Positions 1 to 5,500 of a DNA stretch of 7,457 nucleotides are shown here, in pieces. The stretch lies in NCBI GenBank assembly GCA_003452695.1, contig DMNP01000405.1, positions 1 to 7,457 of the forward strand, written 5' to 3'. Source of the DNA: Eggerthellaceae bacterium (GTDB lineage: Bacteria > Actinomycetota > Coriobacteriia > Coriobacteriales > Eggerthellaceae). The first letter of the stretch is position 1; each line of letters opens with the position of its first letter. The notes beneath the pieces are model-generated. The model did no database searches and was not told the DNA's origin. It saw nothing but the letters and a program-made list of their open reading frames with translations. Made by a program: the position numbers and the translations under genes.

Positions 1-1153
1 CGATGACGATGGCAACGGTGTTGTTGGCCGTCGATATGTCCACAAGCGACGCGAGCGCGGCAATGCCGAACTGCGCCCCGCGCTTGCCGCGCACGGCCCC
101 GCTGATGCGCGCGAGGATCCAGGCGATGCCGCCGTTGTCGCGCACGAGGCCGATGATGCCGGCGCAGATGATCGAGATGACGGTGATGTCGTACATGTTC
201 ATGATGCCGCCACCGCCATCGAGCCCCGACCCCATGGCCACGAACACCATGTCGGGCGCGATCGTGCCGAGCGCCACGCCCACGACGAGCGAGAGCACCG
301 TGCCTCCGATGAGCACGATGAACACGTTCACGCCCACGAGCGCAGCCACGAGCACGGCCACGTAGGGCAGCACTTGCCACAGGTTGTAGTCGAGGTCGCC
401 GTCGATGGCGTACTCGCTGCCCAAGCCGAGCGCGAGGAACACGATGAACGTGGCGATGGCGGCCGGCAGCGCGATCTTGAAGTTCTCCTTGAACTTGTCG
501 GCCATGTCGCAGCCCTGCGTGCGCGTGGCGGCGATCGTCGTGTCGGAGATCATCGACAGGTTGTCGCCGAACATGGCCCCGCCCACGATGGCGCCCAGGC
601 AGAGCGCGCCGGCGAGCCCGGTCTTCTCGGCGATGCCGACCGCAATGGGCGCGAGCGCGGCGATGGTTCCCACCGACGTGCCCATCGAGATGCTGATGAA
701 ACACGCGATGAGGAAGAGTCCCGGCAACACGATGCTCGTCGGCAGAATGCTGAGCGCGAAGTTCACCGTGCTCTGCACGCCGCCCGCCGCTTGCACCGAC
801 CCGGTGAACGCGCCCGCGAGCACGAACACCAGGCACATGATCATCACGTTCGATTCGCCCATGCTCCGCGCCACGCTTTCCAGCTTGTCGTCGAAGGAAC
901 GTCGGCGGTTCTGGACGAAGGCCACGGCCAATGCGCATACGAACGCCACGATGGCGGGCATGCTGTAGAAGTCGTTCAACACGACGCCCGCGCCGATGAA
1001 CAGCACCAGGAAAACCGCAACGGGAAGAAGCCCCGCCAGCCGCGGTTCGATATCCAGCGCATGCGGCGCGTCAACCCCCTGCTCGTTGCCGTTCTCGGCC
1101 ACATGCCCCTCTTTCGGAGCGCATTGCCCGTCGCCTTGGCCGCTCGAAACCAT
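1..1153 (-). CDS. nhaC: NhaC-family Na+/H+ antiporter, 3' end cut by window edge
   Basis: An inner-membrane secondary transporter that probably exchanges Na+ for protons, so it serves pH and sodium homeostasis. About 384 residues are visible and no stop is reached at the left edge; the family usually runs to about 450-500, so perhaps a fifth is missing. After a hydrophilic N-terminal tail of about 35 residues rich in Gly, Glu and Asn come repeated hydrophobic stretches (about 42-60, 65-80, 101-116, 140-155, 160-173, 228-242, 260-295, 322-335). Family motifs seen are GTSVGTIAALAP (near 157), GDNLSMISDTT followed by ATRTQGC (near 195-214), and DISTANNTVAI near the visible end. The ATG at 1153 is preceded by a purine-rich GGGAGGGG ribosome binding site about 7 bases upstream. 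The 210-bp gap to the cyclase gene and its own promoter-like element suggest separate transcription. Family assignment is firm; exact ion and any organic co-substrate are not determined (MleN-type relatives exchange malate and lactate). Confidence 0.92.
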   Translation of the reverse strand, partial: MVSSGQGDGQCAPKEGHVAENGNEQGVDAPHALDIEPRLAGLLPVAVFLVLFIGAGVVLNDFYSMPAIVAFVCALAVAFVQNRRRSFDDKLESVARSMGESNVMIMCLVFVLAGAFTGSVQAAGGVQSTVNFALSILPTSIVLPGLFLIACFISISMGTSVGTIAALAPIAVGIAEKTGLAGALCLGAIVGGAMFGDNLSMISDTTIAATRTQGCDMADKFKENFKIALPAAIATFIVFLALGLGSEYAIDGDLDYNLWQVLPYVAVLVAALVGVNVFIVLIGGTVLSLVVGVALGTIAPDMVFVAMGSGLDGGGGIMNMYDITVISIICAGIIGLVRDNGGIAWILARISGAVRGKRGAQFGIAALASLVDISTANNTVAIVI

Positions 1154-1186
1154 AATCCGCCCCTCCCTCTCAGGATACGAAGGCTG

Positions 1187-1192
1187 ATTATA
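1187..1192 (-). promoter_or_regulatory. Candidate -10 box of the antiporter gene
   Basis: Read on the minus strand this is a consensus TATAAT. It would start transcription about 27 bases before the ATG at 1153, leaving room for the GGGAGGGG ribosome binding site. No good -35 hexamer stands at 16-18 bp; instead the inverted repeat at 1202-1229 occupies that place, which would suit an activator-dependent or repressible promoter. The call rests on one hexamer and its position. Confidence 0.45.
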
Positions 1193-1201
1193 GGACACTT
1201 T

Positions 1202-1229
1202 CCAGAAAAGCGCCTGTTGCATTTTCTGG
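1202..1229. repeat. Perfect 8-bp inverted repeat, candidate operator
   Basis: The arms CCAGAAAA (1202-1209) and TTTTCTGG (1222-1229) are exact reverse complements separated by 12 bases. The repeat starts 9 bp upstream of the TATAAT element of the antiporter gene and covers its -35 region, where a regulator would be expected to act. It could also fold in the 3' end of a cyclase transcript, but no T-run follows on the minus strand, so a terminator is less likely. Confidence 0.4.
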
Positions 1230-1363
1230 CCATTCGCGCACCTTGCATCAGGCGCCGTCGGCCGGACCGCAACGAGCAGCCATCGGGTTCGCGGGCAGGA
1301 CGGCAGCCGACCGCGCGAAACCGCAGCTTGGGTTCGCAAGTTGGAATGAGAGAAGACGGCTGC

Positions 1364-2614
1364 CTAGCCGCGCCGGCGGCTGGCCTTGTCTTCGTACATC
1401 GACCGGTCGGCGCGTGCGATGGCGTCGAAGGGGTTCTCGTCGGGGCTTTCGATAATGCTCAGGCCGCATGATATGCTCACGCTGTGGTCGCGAAGCTTGA
1501 ACAGCCCGCAGCGCGAGCGCATGTCCGCCACGGCCTCCTCGGCCCGTTCCCGCGTCGTCTGCGGCACCAGCGCCACGAATTCGTCGCCCCCCGTGCGAAA
1601 CGCCTGCGCACGATGCGGCAGTGCTGCCCGAAACGCCGTGGCCGCCATGCGTATGTACTCGTCGCCGACCAGATGGCCGTACGTGTCGTTAATCTGTTTC
1701 AGGTAATCGCAATCCACCGAGATTATCGAAATGGGCAGGTCGCAGCGGCCCGGCAGCTCTTGCAGGGCCTCGTCGAAGGCACGGTGGTTGGCCAGCCCGG
1801 TCAGCTCGTCGGTGCGCGCGTGCTTTTCGAGCTCGCGCTTGGCCAGCTCGGCTTCCGTAACGTCGTTTGCCAGCGCGATGATCCCCGTTGCATTGCCGTC
1901 CTCGTCGAACACCGGACGCTTTATAAGCTCCAGGAACTCCTGCACGCCGTCCGTGTTTATCTCTATCATGTATTCCGTGCCCTTGCCCGTGCGCAGGATT
2001 TCCTTGTCGGACTCGTAGGCGTGCATGGCATTGTCCAAATCCTTGCGTATCTCCAGGTCGGTCTTGCCGCGGATATCCCAATTGGGATCTCCCTCGTCCA
2101 TTTTCAGATGATGCCAATAGTGCGTGGCGAACACATAGCGGCATTCGGCATCCTTCAGAAAAATGTTGGAAGGCAGCTCGCGCAGGATGGCCTCTATCTC
2201 GTAGAAGTTGGTGGACTGCTTTATGCGGATGGCGTTTTCGATGCGCTGCACCATCAGCTTCTCGTGGTAGGGCTTCATCACGAAGTCCACCGCACCCAGG
2301 TCGAGGCAGCGCAAGTCGTCGTCGGTCAGGTCGCGCACGGCCCCGATGACGATGGGAATGTTCGCTATGCGCGCGTCGCCTGCCGCGGTGCGCAAGAGCG
2401 CATAGTCGTCGGCCACCGCCATGTCCACATCTGCGACGACGACCGACAAGCTGGTCGCCCGCTCGCGCATGATGTTCAGGCATTCGCGCACGTCCCGGGC
2501 GAAGACCAGGTTGAAGGTCTGTTCGAGCAGCCGGCTGAAATCGCGTGCATGGGAGGACTGGTCCAGCAGCGCCAGCAAAGTACGACGGTTCGATGTGTCG
2601 TGCAGAATCTCCAT
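1364..2614 (-). CDS. REC-PAS-GGDEF diguanylate cyclase
   Basis: Predicted cytoplasmic enzyme that joins two GTP into cyclic di-GMP, 416 residues. Residues about 1-130 are a receiver-like domain with the likely phospho-acceptor Asp62 (VVVADVDM) and Lys114 (VMKPY). Residues about 137-255 are a PAS domain (from IEAILRELPSNIFLKDA to GIIALANDVTEAE). Residues about 262-416 are the GGDEF domain, with DELTGLANHRAFDE, FDEALQELP, DCDYLKQINDTYGH and an intact GGDEF at 342-346, so it should be active. Two oddities: the receiver has Gly-Ala (91-92) where Thr/Ser-Ala is usual, and the RxxD inhibitory site before GGDEF is PHRA. The ATG at 2614 is chosen because GAGGAGGAGA lies just upstream; the frame stays open to 2806, but those residues would translate the ribosome binding site and upstream DNA. 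No membrane segment is visible. No partner histidine kinase is in the window. Confidence 0.92.
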   Translation of the reverse strand: MEILHDTSNRRTLLALLDQSSHARDFSRLLEQTFNLVFARDVRECLNIMRERATSLSVVVADVDMAVADDYALLRTAAGDARIANIPIVIGAVRDLTDDDLRCLDLGAVDFVMKPYHEKLMVQRIENAIRIKQSTNFYEIEAILRELPSNIFLKDAECRYVFATHYWHHLKMDEGDPNWDIRGKTDLEIRKDLDNAMHAYESDKEILRTGKGTEYMIEINTDGVQEFLELIKRPVFDEDGNATGIIALANDVTEAELAKRELEKHARTDELTGLANHRAFDEALQELPGRCDLPISIISVDCDYLKQINDTYGHLVGDEYIRMAATAFRAALPHRAQAFRTGGDEFVALVPQTTRERAEEAVADMRSRCGLFKLRDHSVSISCGLSIIESPDENPFDAIARADRSMYEDKASRRRG

Positions 2615-2644
2615 CGCAATCTCCTCCTCGTTGCTCGCCGACCA

Positions 2645-2650
2645 ATTGTA
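2645..2650 (-). promoter_or_regulatory. Possible -10 box of the cyclase gene
   Basis: Read on the minus strand this is TACAAT, one base off TATAAT, about 30 bases before the cyclase ATG at 2614, in a locally AT-rich stretch (2641-2670). No convincing -35 box accompanies it. It supports starting the cyclase at 2614 rather than at the further upstream ATGs. Confidence 0.3.
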
Positions 2651-2780
2651 TCGTAAAACCCGATAATTGCGCATCCTTTCGAAGGAGCCACGTAGGTGCG
2701 AAGCATCTATGGCTACTGCCCATGGCCCTCCACGAACCAACGCGGTATATGCGGGCGTGATAGAATCTTGGAAGCTACGT

Positions 2781-3302
2781 TTACAGCCGGGCTTCGGGTC
2801 GTGCATCCCGTTTGCGCGGGCGAGCCTTGGTCAGCAGCGTAGCGACGATGAACGCCACGACCATGCCCGCGCAGGCGCCTGCGAAATCGATGACGACGTC
2901 GGACACGAGGCTCGAGCGCGCCGCAAGGCCCTGCACGAACTCGTCGGCCACGGCAAGGGCCAGGACGATGAACAGGTCGGCCCACACGTACGGCGACGCC
3001 ACGCGCCCGACGACCAGCACCGTTACGGCATAGCACTCGAATCCGAGCAGGCCGTATTCGACGAAGTGGGCGAACTTGCGCACGAACGCCTCGTAGGACA
3101 ACGACGCCGGTACGCCTGCTTTCAGCGCGAGGTCGTGCACCCCGTGCAGGACGGGCGCGAGGAAATTCGCGACGGCGTTGCTCGTCTTCCACGAGGCCTC
3201 GCTTCCCTGAAGGGAATTGCCGAAGATGAAAGCCATCGTGACCACCATGGCCACCACGACTATGACGAGCAGCGTTCTTCGAGACCTTGAATTCATGGGC
3301 AT
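2781..3302 (-). CDS. VanZ-family membrane protein
   Basis: Small integral membrane protein of 173 residues. VanZ was named for teicoplanin resistance in the vanA cluster, but most homologues stand alone and their biochemical role is unknown. Four membrane segments are visible (about 10-28, 76-97, 104-122, 136-158), with a basic C-terminal tail. The family pattern is present: FGNSLQ (27-32), RKFAHFVEYGLLG (75-87), DEFVQ (120-124) followed by Arg129, and SDVVIDFAGACAGM (134-147), which is the set of charged residues within membrane helices typical of VanZ. The start is uncertain: ATGs at 3302 and 3296 are both possible and neither has a clear ribosome binding site, so a leaderless mRNA or a weak start is possible. 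The 5' end overlaps an inverted repeat at 3302-3330. The gap to the upstream unknown gene is 98 bp. There are no other van genes, so it should not be read as a resistance gene. Confidence 0.85.
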   Translation of the reverse strand: MPMNSRSRRTLLVIVVVAMVVTMAFIFGNSLQGSEASWKTSNAVANFLAPVLHGVHDLALKAGVPASLSYEAFVRKFAHFVEYGLLGFECYAVTVLVVGRVASPYVWADLFIVLALAVADEFVQGLAARSSLVSDVVIDFAGACAGMVVAFIVATLLTKARPRKRDARPEARL

Positions 3303-3330
3303 ATCATAGCGCTTTTATCGGCGTATGATA
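3302..3330. repeat. Inverted repeat overlapping the VanZ-like start
   Basis: Arms TATCATA (3302-3308) and TATGATA (3324-3330) are exact reverse complements; with one bulged G the pairing continues by CGC/GCG, leaving a short AT-rich centre. It covers the start codon region of the VanZ-like gene and includes a TATGAT element on the minus strand. It may be an operator or a start-region hairpin; neither is proven. Confidence 0.35.
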
Positions 3331-3400
3331 CATTACCTCAGAGACAATGCACCATTTCCACGAGCTTCGCAGTTGCTGCCCACGGCCTGCGGCCGGCACA

Positions 3401-4738
3401 TCAGGGCAAGGGCCCGACCAGCGCGTTGCGCTCTTCCAGGTAGCGCGCCAGAATTTCGCCGTAGGCCGGGTCGTCCTCGGCGGCGGAACGCAGTTGCTCC
3501 TCGAAATCGCGCAGCCATTCGGGCAACGAGTGCTGGGCCATGCGCGCATCGCCGTCCAACAGCAGGTCGGCGCCTTCCAGGCGCGCGACGCGTTTCAGCA
3601 CCTCCCATGCGTGTTCCCAGCAGTCCAACCGCTCGACCTGCCGCCCGTCATCATATTCATAGCCTTCCACGATCTGCGCGAAGGCAATGGAGCTGCTCGG
3701 TTCTTCGGGCACCCAGCGCTCCCACAGTTCGCCGATGGCAGTCAGCGCGAAATCCAGGTCCGTATCGGCTATTTCCACGCGGTTGGCATCGCGCAGCGCG
3801 TCGAAGACGGTTGACTCCGAGCCGCTCGTCTTCACGATGGCCACGAACTCCTCGCGGTTGGTGCGAAGGCCGATGGCCTCCAGCTGGTCCAGGAGCTCAT
3901 CGTCCGAAGCGTCGAACACGGCAAGCTCGCGATCCAGCTGTTCGGCCACGTCATCCAATGCCGCCAGCAGCTCGTCGCCCGACATGCCCTGCTCCAGCGC
4001 CGTGCTCAACAGCTGCTGGGCAAACGCGCGCAGCATCGGGTCGGCGCTCTCGTCGAGCATCTCCCCGAACCGCGTGGCCGCATCGGGCCCGGCTATCCCG
4101 AGCTCGCGGGCCACCTCCACGCTGTTGTCCACCAGCGGGAGCGGCTGGCTTCCGAAACCGCCATCCCCCTCGAAACCGCCAAATGGGAAAAAGGGGTTTT
4201 CGCTGTAGGGGTCGTTGTATTCGGCGCACAGCTCGCACCAATCGTCTTTGCCGTCCTTTATGGTGGCTACCAGCCAATCGTAGTCGCCCTGCGCGATGTG
4301 GCCACGTTGCAGCATGGACTGGTAGAACTTCTTATAGCTGGCCGCGTTCGACCGGATGCTGGCCGGCGTGGACCACATGCACTTGCGGATGAAGAACGAG
4401 CCCAGGAAATCGTCCACCTTGTAGCACCCTGCGCGCATCGGCAGCGGGGCCTCGCGCAGCAGGTACGTGTTCAGGTAGAAATACACGTTGTCGATGTGCT
4501 TGCCGATGGTCGCTTCCTTCAGGCCCGCCGCCACCAGGTCCTCGTAGAACTCGTCCAGATAGCGGTCGTTCTCGGATTCGCGCTGCTTGCATTCCGAATC
4601 GTACCCGTCTCCGTCGAATTGGCCGCACCAGACGTCCACGCACTCCTCTATGATTTGCGGGTCGATCGGGTTCGCCACATCGGCCAGAACCGCCAAGCTG
4701 AGTTTCCCGCGGTGCGCGGTTTCGTTTCCCTGCGCCAT
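3401..4738 (-). CDS. Hypothetical protein with recombinase-like helical N-terminal region
   Basis: A 445-residue, strongly acidic soluble protein whose function I do not recognise. Residues about 55-165 (DEFYEDLVAAGLKEATIGKH, then VYFYLNTYLL, DDFLGSFFIRK and SNAASYKKFYQSML) look like the helical SAM-like core-binding domain at the N-terminus of tyrosine recombinases. The catalytic Arg-His-Arg-Tyr domain is absent, so it should not act as a recombinase. Residues 183-198 form a Phe/Gly-rich linker (FFPFGGFEGDGGFG). The rest, 205-445, is predicted mostly helical and acidic, with WERWVPEE at 339-346 and a conserved-looking CWEHAWEVLKRV at 373-384. Cys168 and Cys171 (WCELC) make a CxxC pair but no metal-binding partner pair is obvious. 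The ATG at 4738 follows TGGGGGAATT, a fair ribosome binding site, and a promoter-like element lies at 4798-4827. There is no signal peptide or membrane segment. That it is coding is well supported; any role is not. Confidence 0.8.
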   Translation of the reverse strand: MAQGNETAHRGKLSLAVLADVANPIDPQIIEECVDVWCGQFDGDGYDSECKQRESENDRYLDEFYEDLVAAGLKEATIGKHIDNVYFYLNTYLLREAPLPMRAGCYKVDDFLGSFFIRKCMWSTPASIRSNAASYKKFYQSMLQRGHIAQGDYDWLVATIKDGKDDWCELCAEYNDPYSENPFFPFGGFEGDGGFGSQPLPLVDNSVEVARELGIAGPDAATRFGEMLDESADPMLRAFAQQLLSTALEQGMSGDELLAALDDVAEQLDRELAVFDASDDELLDQLEAIGLRTNREEFVAIVKTSGSESTVFDALRDANRVEIADTDLDFALTAIGELWERWVPEEPSSSIAFAQIVEGYEYDDGRQVERLDCWEHAWEVLKRVARLEGADLLLDGDARMAQHSLPEWLRDFEEQLRSAAEDDPAYGEILARYLEERNALVGPLP

Positions 4739-4797
4739 AATTCCCCCATTCCATTATGGGCACAAGGCCGTTTGGCCGAATCCTTTTGCCCAAGCGC

Positions 4798-4827
4798 ATT
4801 CTATACCCGCACGCCGCCCAACGGCAA
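4798..4827 (-). promoter_or_regulatory. Candidate promoter of the 445-residue unknown gene
   Basis: On the minus strand, TTGCCG (4827-4822) is followed by TATAGA after 16 bp, or by TAGAAT after 18 bp (4803-4798). Transcription would begin near 4791, giving a 5' untranslated region of about 50 bases. Matches to consensus are 4-5 of 6 per box, so this is plausible but unproven. Confidence 0.4.
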
Positions 4828-4830
4828 AGC

Positions 4831-4865
4831 ATCGCGAAACCTCTTGCAAAGCCCCCGTTCGCGAT
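4831..4865. repeat. Perfect 8-bp inverted repeat upstream of a promoter, candidate operator
   Basis: Arms ATCGCGAA (4831-4838) and TTCGCGAT (4858-4865) are exact reverse complements with 19 bases between them. The left arm begins 3 bp beyond the putative -35 box (4822-4827) of the unknown gene, and the right arm lies about 90 bp upstream of the putative hyd promoter. The spacing and dyad symmetry suit a dimeric regulator serving one or both divergent units. Confidence 0.35.
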
Positions 4866-4956
4866 TTCACACGCCCCCTTCCCCGACCGCCCGGCGGGCT
4901 GCATAGAGCGACCGTAGCCGGCAAGGCACCTGATTTGCACTTTCAGAAAACGGGGC

Positions 4957-4984
4957 TGGACTCCAGCGCAAAGCGGGCTATACT
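4957..4984 (+). promoter_or_regulatory. Candidate promoter of the hydrogenase-maturation cluster
   Basis: TGGACT (4957-4962) and TATACT (4979-4984) are separated by 16 bp, with an AT-richer stretch just upstream (4931-4950). The start would be near 4991, about 250 bases before the first gene, leaving a long leader. The -35 box sits in the middle of an interrupted palindrome, GCTGGA-C-TCCAGC (4955-4967), which could be an operator. Each box matches consensus at 4-5 of 6 positions. Confidence 0.45.
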
Positions 4985-4990
4985 AGGCGC

Positions 4991-5190
4991 GTGCATCGCA
5001 ACCGACAGGCGAACGCAAGGAAGGCGATTTCCGATCGAACGCCGTCGGGGCAGCAGACGTCGCGCGCGGCGTCGCCGGCAGCGCGATGCGCGGAAAAAGA
5101 AAAGCCCGATGCGAAGACTCAGGTCTGACACGAAGGCGCATGCTGGGAAAGCTTTGCCATGCCGTGCCTTCGCAAGGGGCGCGGTTTTTT
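4991..5190 (+). promoter_or_regulatory. Candidate attenuator or riboswitch-like leader RNA
   Basis: Structured leader between the putative promoter and the first hyd-cluster gene. Seen in sequence: a strong hairpin GACGTCG-CGCG-CGGCGTC (5056-5073, one G-U pair); a nested element with AAAGC/GCTTT (5101-5105/5151-5155), ATGCG/CGCAT (5109-5113/5137-5141) and AGAC/GTCT (5115-5118/5123-5126); and an intrinsic terminator (5162-5190). CGAAGGCGC (5131-5139) can pair over 9 bp (one G-U) with GTGCCTTCG (5164-5172), which would destroy the terminator, while the ATGCG/CGCAT pairing blocks that segment. This mutually exclusive arrangement is what cis-acting attenuators look like. I do not recognise the conserved core of any known riboswitch class. 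It could instead be a free-standing small RNA of about 200 nt. A short frame from the ATG at 5109 (51 codons) crosses the terminator but has no good ribosome binding site. Confidence 0.45.
5162..5190 (+). terminator. Intrinsic terminator inside the hyd leader
   Basis: Stem 5162-5170 pairs with 5176-5184 (nine pairs, three of them G-U) around the loop CGCAA, followed at once by six T (5185-5190). It lies upstream of the first gene of its strand, with no plus-strand gene before it in the window, so it either ends a small RNA or attenuates the hyd transcript. Confidence 0.65.
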
Positions 5191-5202
5191 CATGCGCGCA
5201 TG
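5191..5202. repeat. 12-bp perfect palindrome after the terminator
   Basis: CATGCGCGCATG reads the same on both strands and begins at the base after the T-run of the leader terminator, 40 bases before the regulator gene's ATG. It may be a protein-binding site, or add one more ATGCG/CGCAT partner to the leader fold. Confidence 0.4.
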
Positions 5203-5242
5203 AAGCCGACACGAGCAAGAGACGGGGAAAGCGAGAAACCAC

Positions 5243-5500
5243 ATGGAAACACGCGTGGCGGTGATGGGCATTATCGTGGAGGACCCGGAATCGGTGGAAG
5301 CCCTGAACGCGGTGCTGCACGACTATGCCCCATTCATCATCGGGCGCATGGGCGTGCCGTATCGCGAGCGCGGCATCAGCGTTATAAGCGTTGCCATCGA
5401 CGCTCCGCAAGACGAGATAGCAGCCCTTGCCGGCAAGGTCGGCAATATCGGCGGCATCAGCGTGAAGACTGCCTATTCGAGCGTTATCTCGCGGGCCTAG
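5243..5500 (+). CDS. TM1266-type iron-only hydrogenase system regulator (ACT-like)
   Basis: An 85-residue protein of the family named after Thermotoga maritima TM1266, which resembles the ACT-like C-terminal ligand-binding domain of NikR and is found beside hydE, hydF and hydG. Its biochemical role is unproven; the regulator name comes from fold and gene context. The start METRVAVMGIIVED forms the first beta strand, followed by a helix (about 15-28), the segment HDYAPFIIGRMGVPYRERG (26-44), a second strand ISVISVAIDAP, a helix DEIAALAGKVGNIGG and the last strand ISVKTAYSSVI. There is no DNA-binding domain, so it may act as a ligand sensor or through a partner. Length is normal for the family. 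The ATG at 5243 has only a weak purine run (GGGGAAAGCGAG) upstream. It is first in the cluster, 175 bp before hydE, and follows the attenuator-like leader. Confidence 0.88.
   Translation: METRVAVMGIIVEDPESVEALNAVLHDYAPFIIGRMGVPYRERGISVISVAIDAPQDEIAALAGKVGNIGGISVKTAYSSVISRA

Larger units (their letters stand above)
4739..5242. other. 504-bp divergent intergenic region
   Basis: Gene-free DNA between the minus-strand block and the plus-strand hydrogenase-maturation cluster. It holds, from left to right: the ribosome binding site and promoter-like element of the unknown gene, an 8-bp inverted repeat (4831-4865), a promoter-like element for the hyd cluster (4957-4984), and a structured leader with an intrinsic terminator (5162-5190). 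Frames open across it carry no recognisable protein and lack ribosome binding sites, so I read it as regulatory. Confidence 0.7.

Noticed and set aside
1324..1343. CAGCTTG/CAAGTTG hairpin downstream of the cyclase gene
   Set aside because: Seven pairs with one G-U but no following T-run; too weak to call a terminator.
374..1471. Long plus-strand open frame (365 codons) opposite the antiporter gene
   Set aside because: Its product is charged and His/Arg-rich with no family pattern, while the minus strand encodes clear NhaC motifs with a good ribosome binding site; it is an antisense by-product of GC-rich codon use.
1484..2656. Plus-strand open frame (390 codons) opposite the diguanylate cyclase
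   Set aside because: The minus strand has REC, PAS and GGDEF motifs; the plus-strand translation shows no recognisable domain.
2674..2686. TCCTT-TCG-AAGGA small palindrome and an upstream ATG (2674) for the cyclase
   Set aside because: The palindrome is short and without context; the upstream start would translate the GAGGAGGAGA ribosome binding site of the ATG at 2614.
2781..3302. Reading the VanZ-like gene as glycopeptide resistance
   Set aside because: No vanHAX, vanRS or vanY genes are nearby, and VanZ-family proteins are widespread without resistance.
3383..3395. CGGCC-TGC-GGCCG hairpin just after the unknown gene's stop
   Set aside because: Only five pairs, with no T-run on the minus strand; not a convincing terminator.
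4587..5264. Plus-strand open frame running from the unknown gene's 5' end through the intergenic region
   Set aside because: It is antisense to a coding region, then crosses promoter and terminator elements, and has no ribosome binding site or domain.
5109..5264. Possible 51-codon leader peptide crossing the terminator
   Set aside because: No good Shine-Dalgarno and no run of regulatory codons (such as Tyr or Cys) of the kind seen in amino-acid attenuators; kept only as an alternative mechanism.
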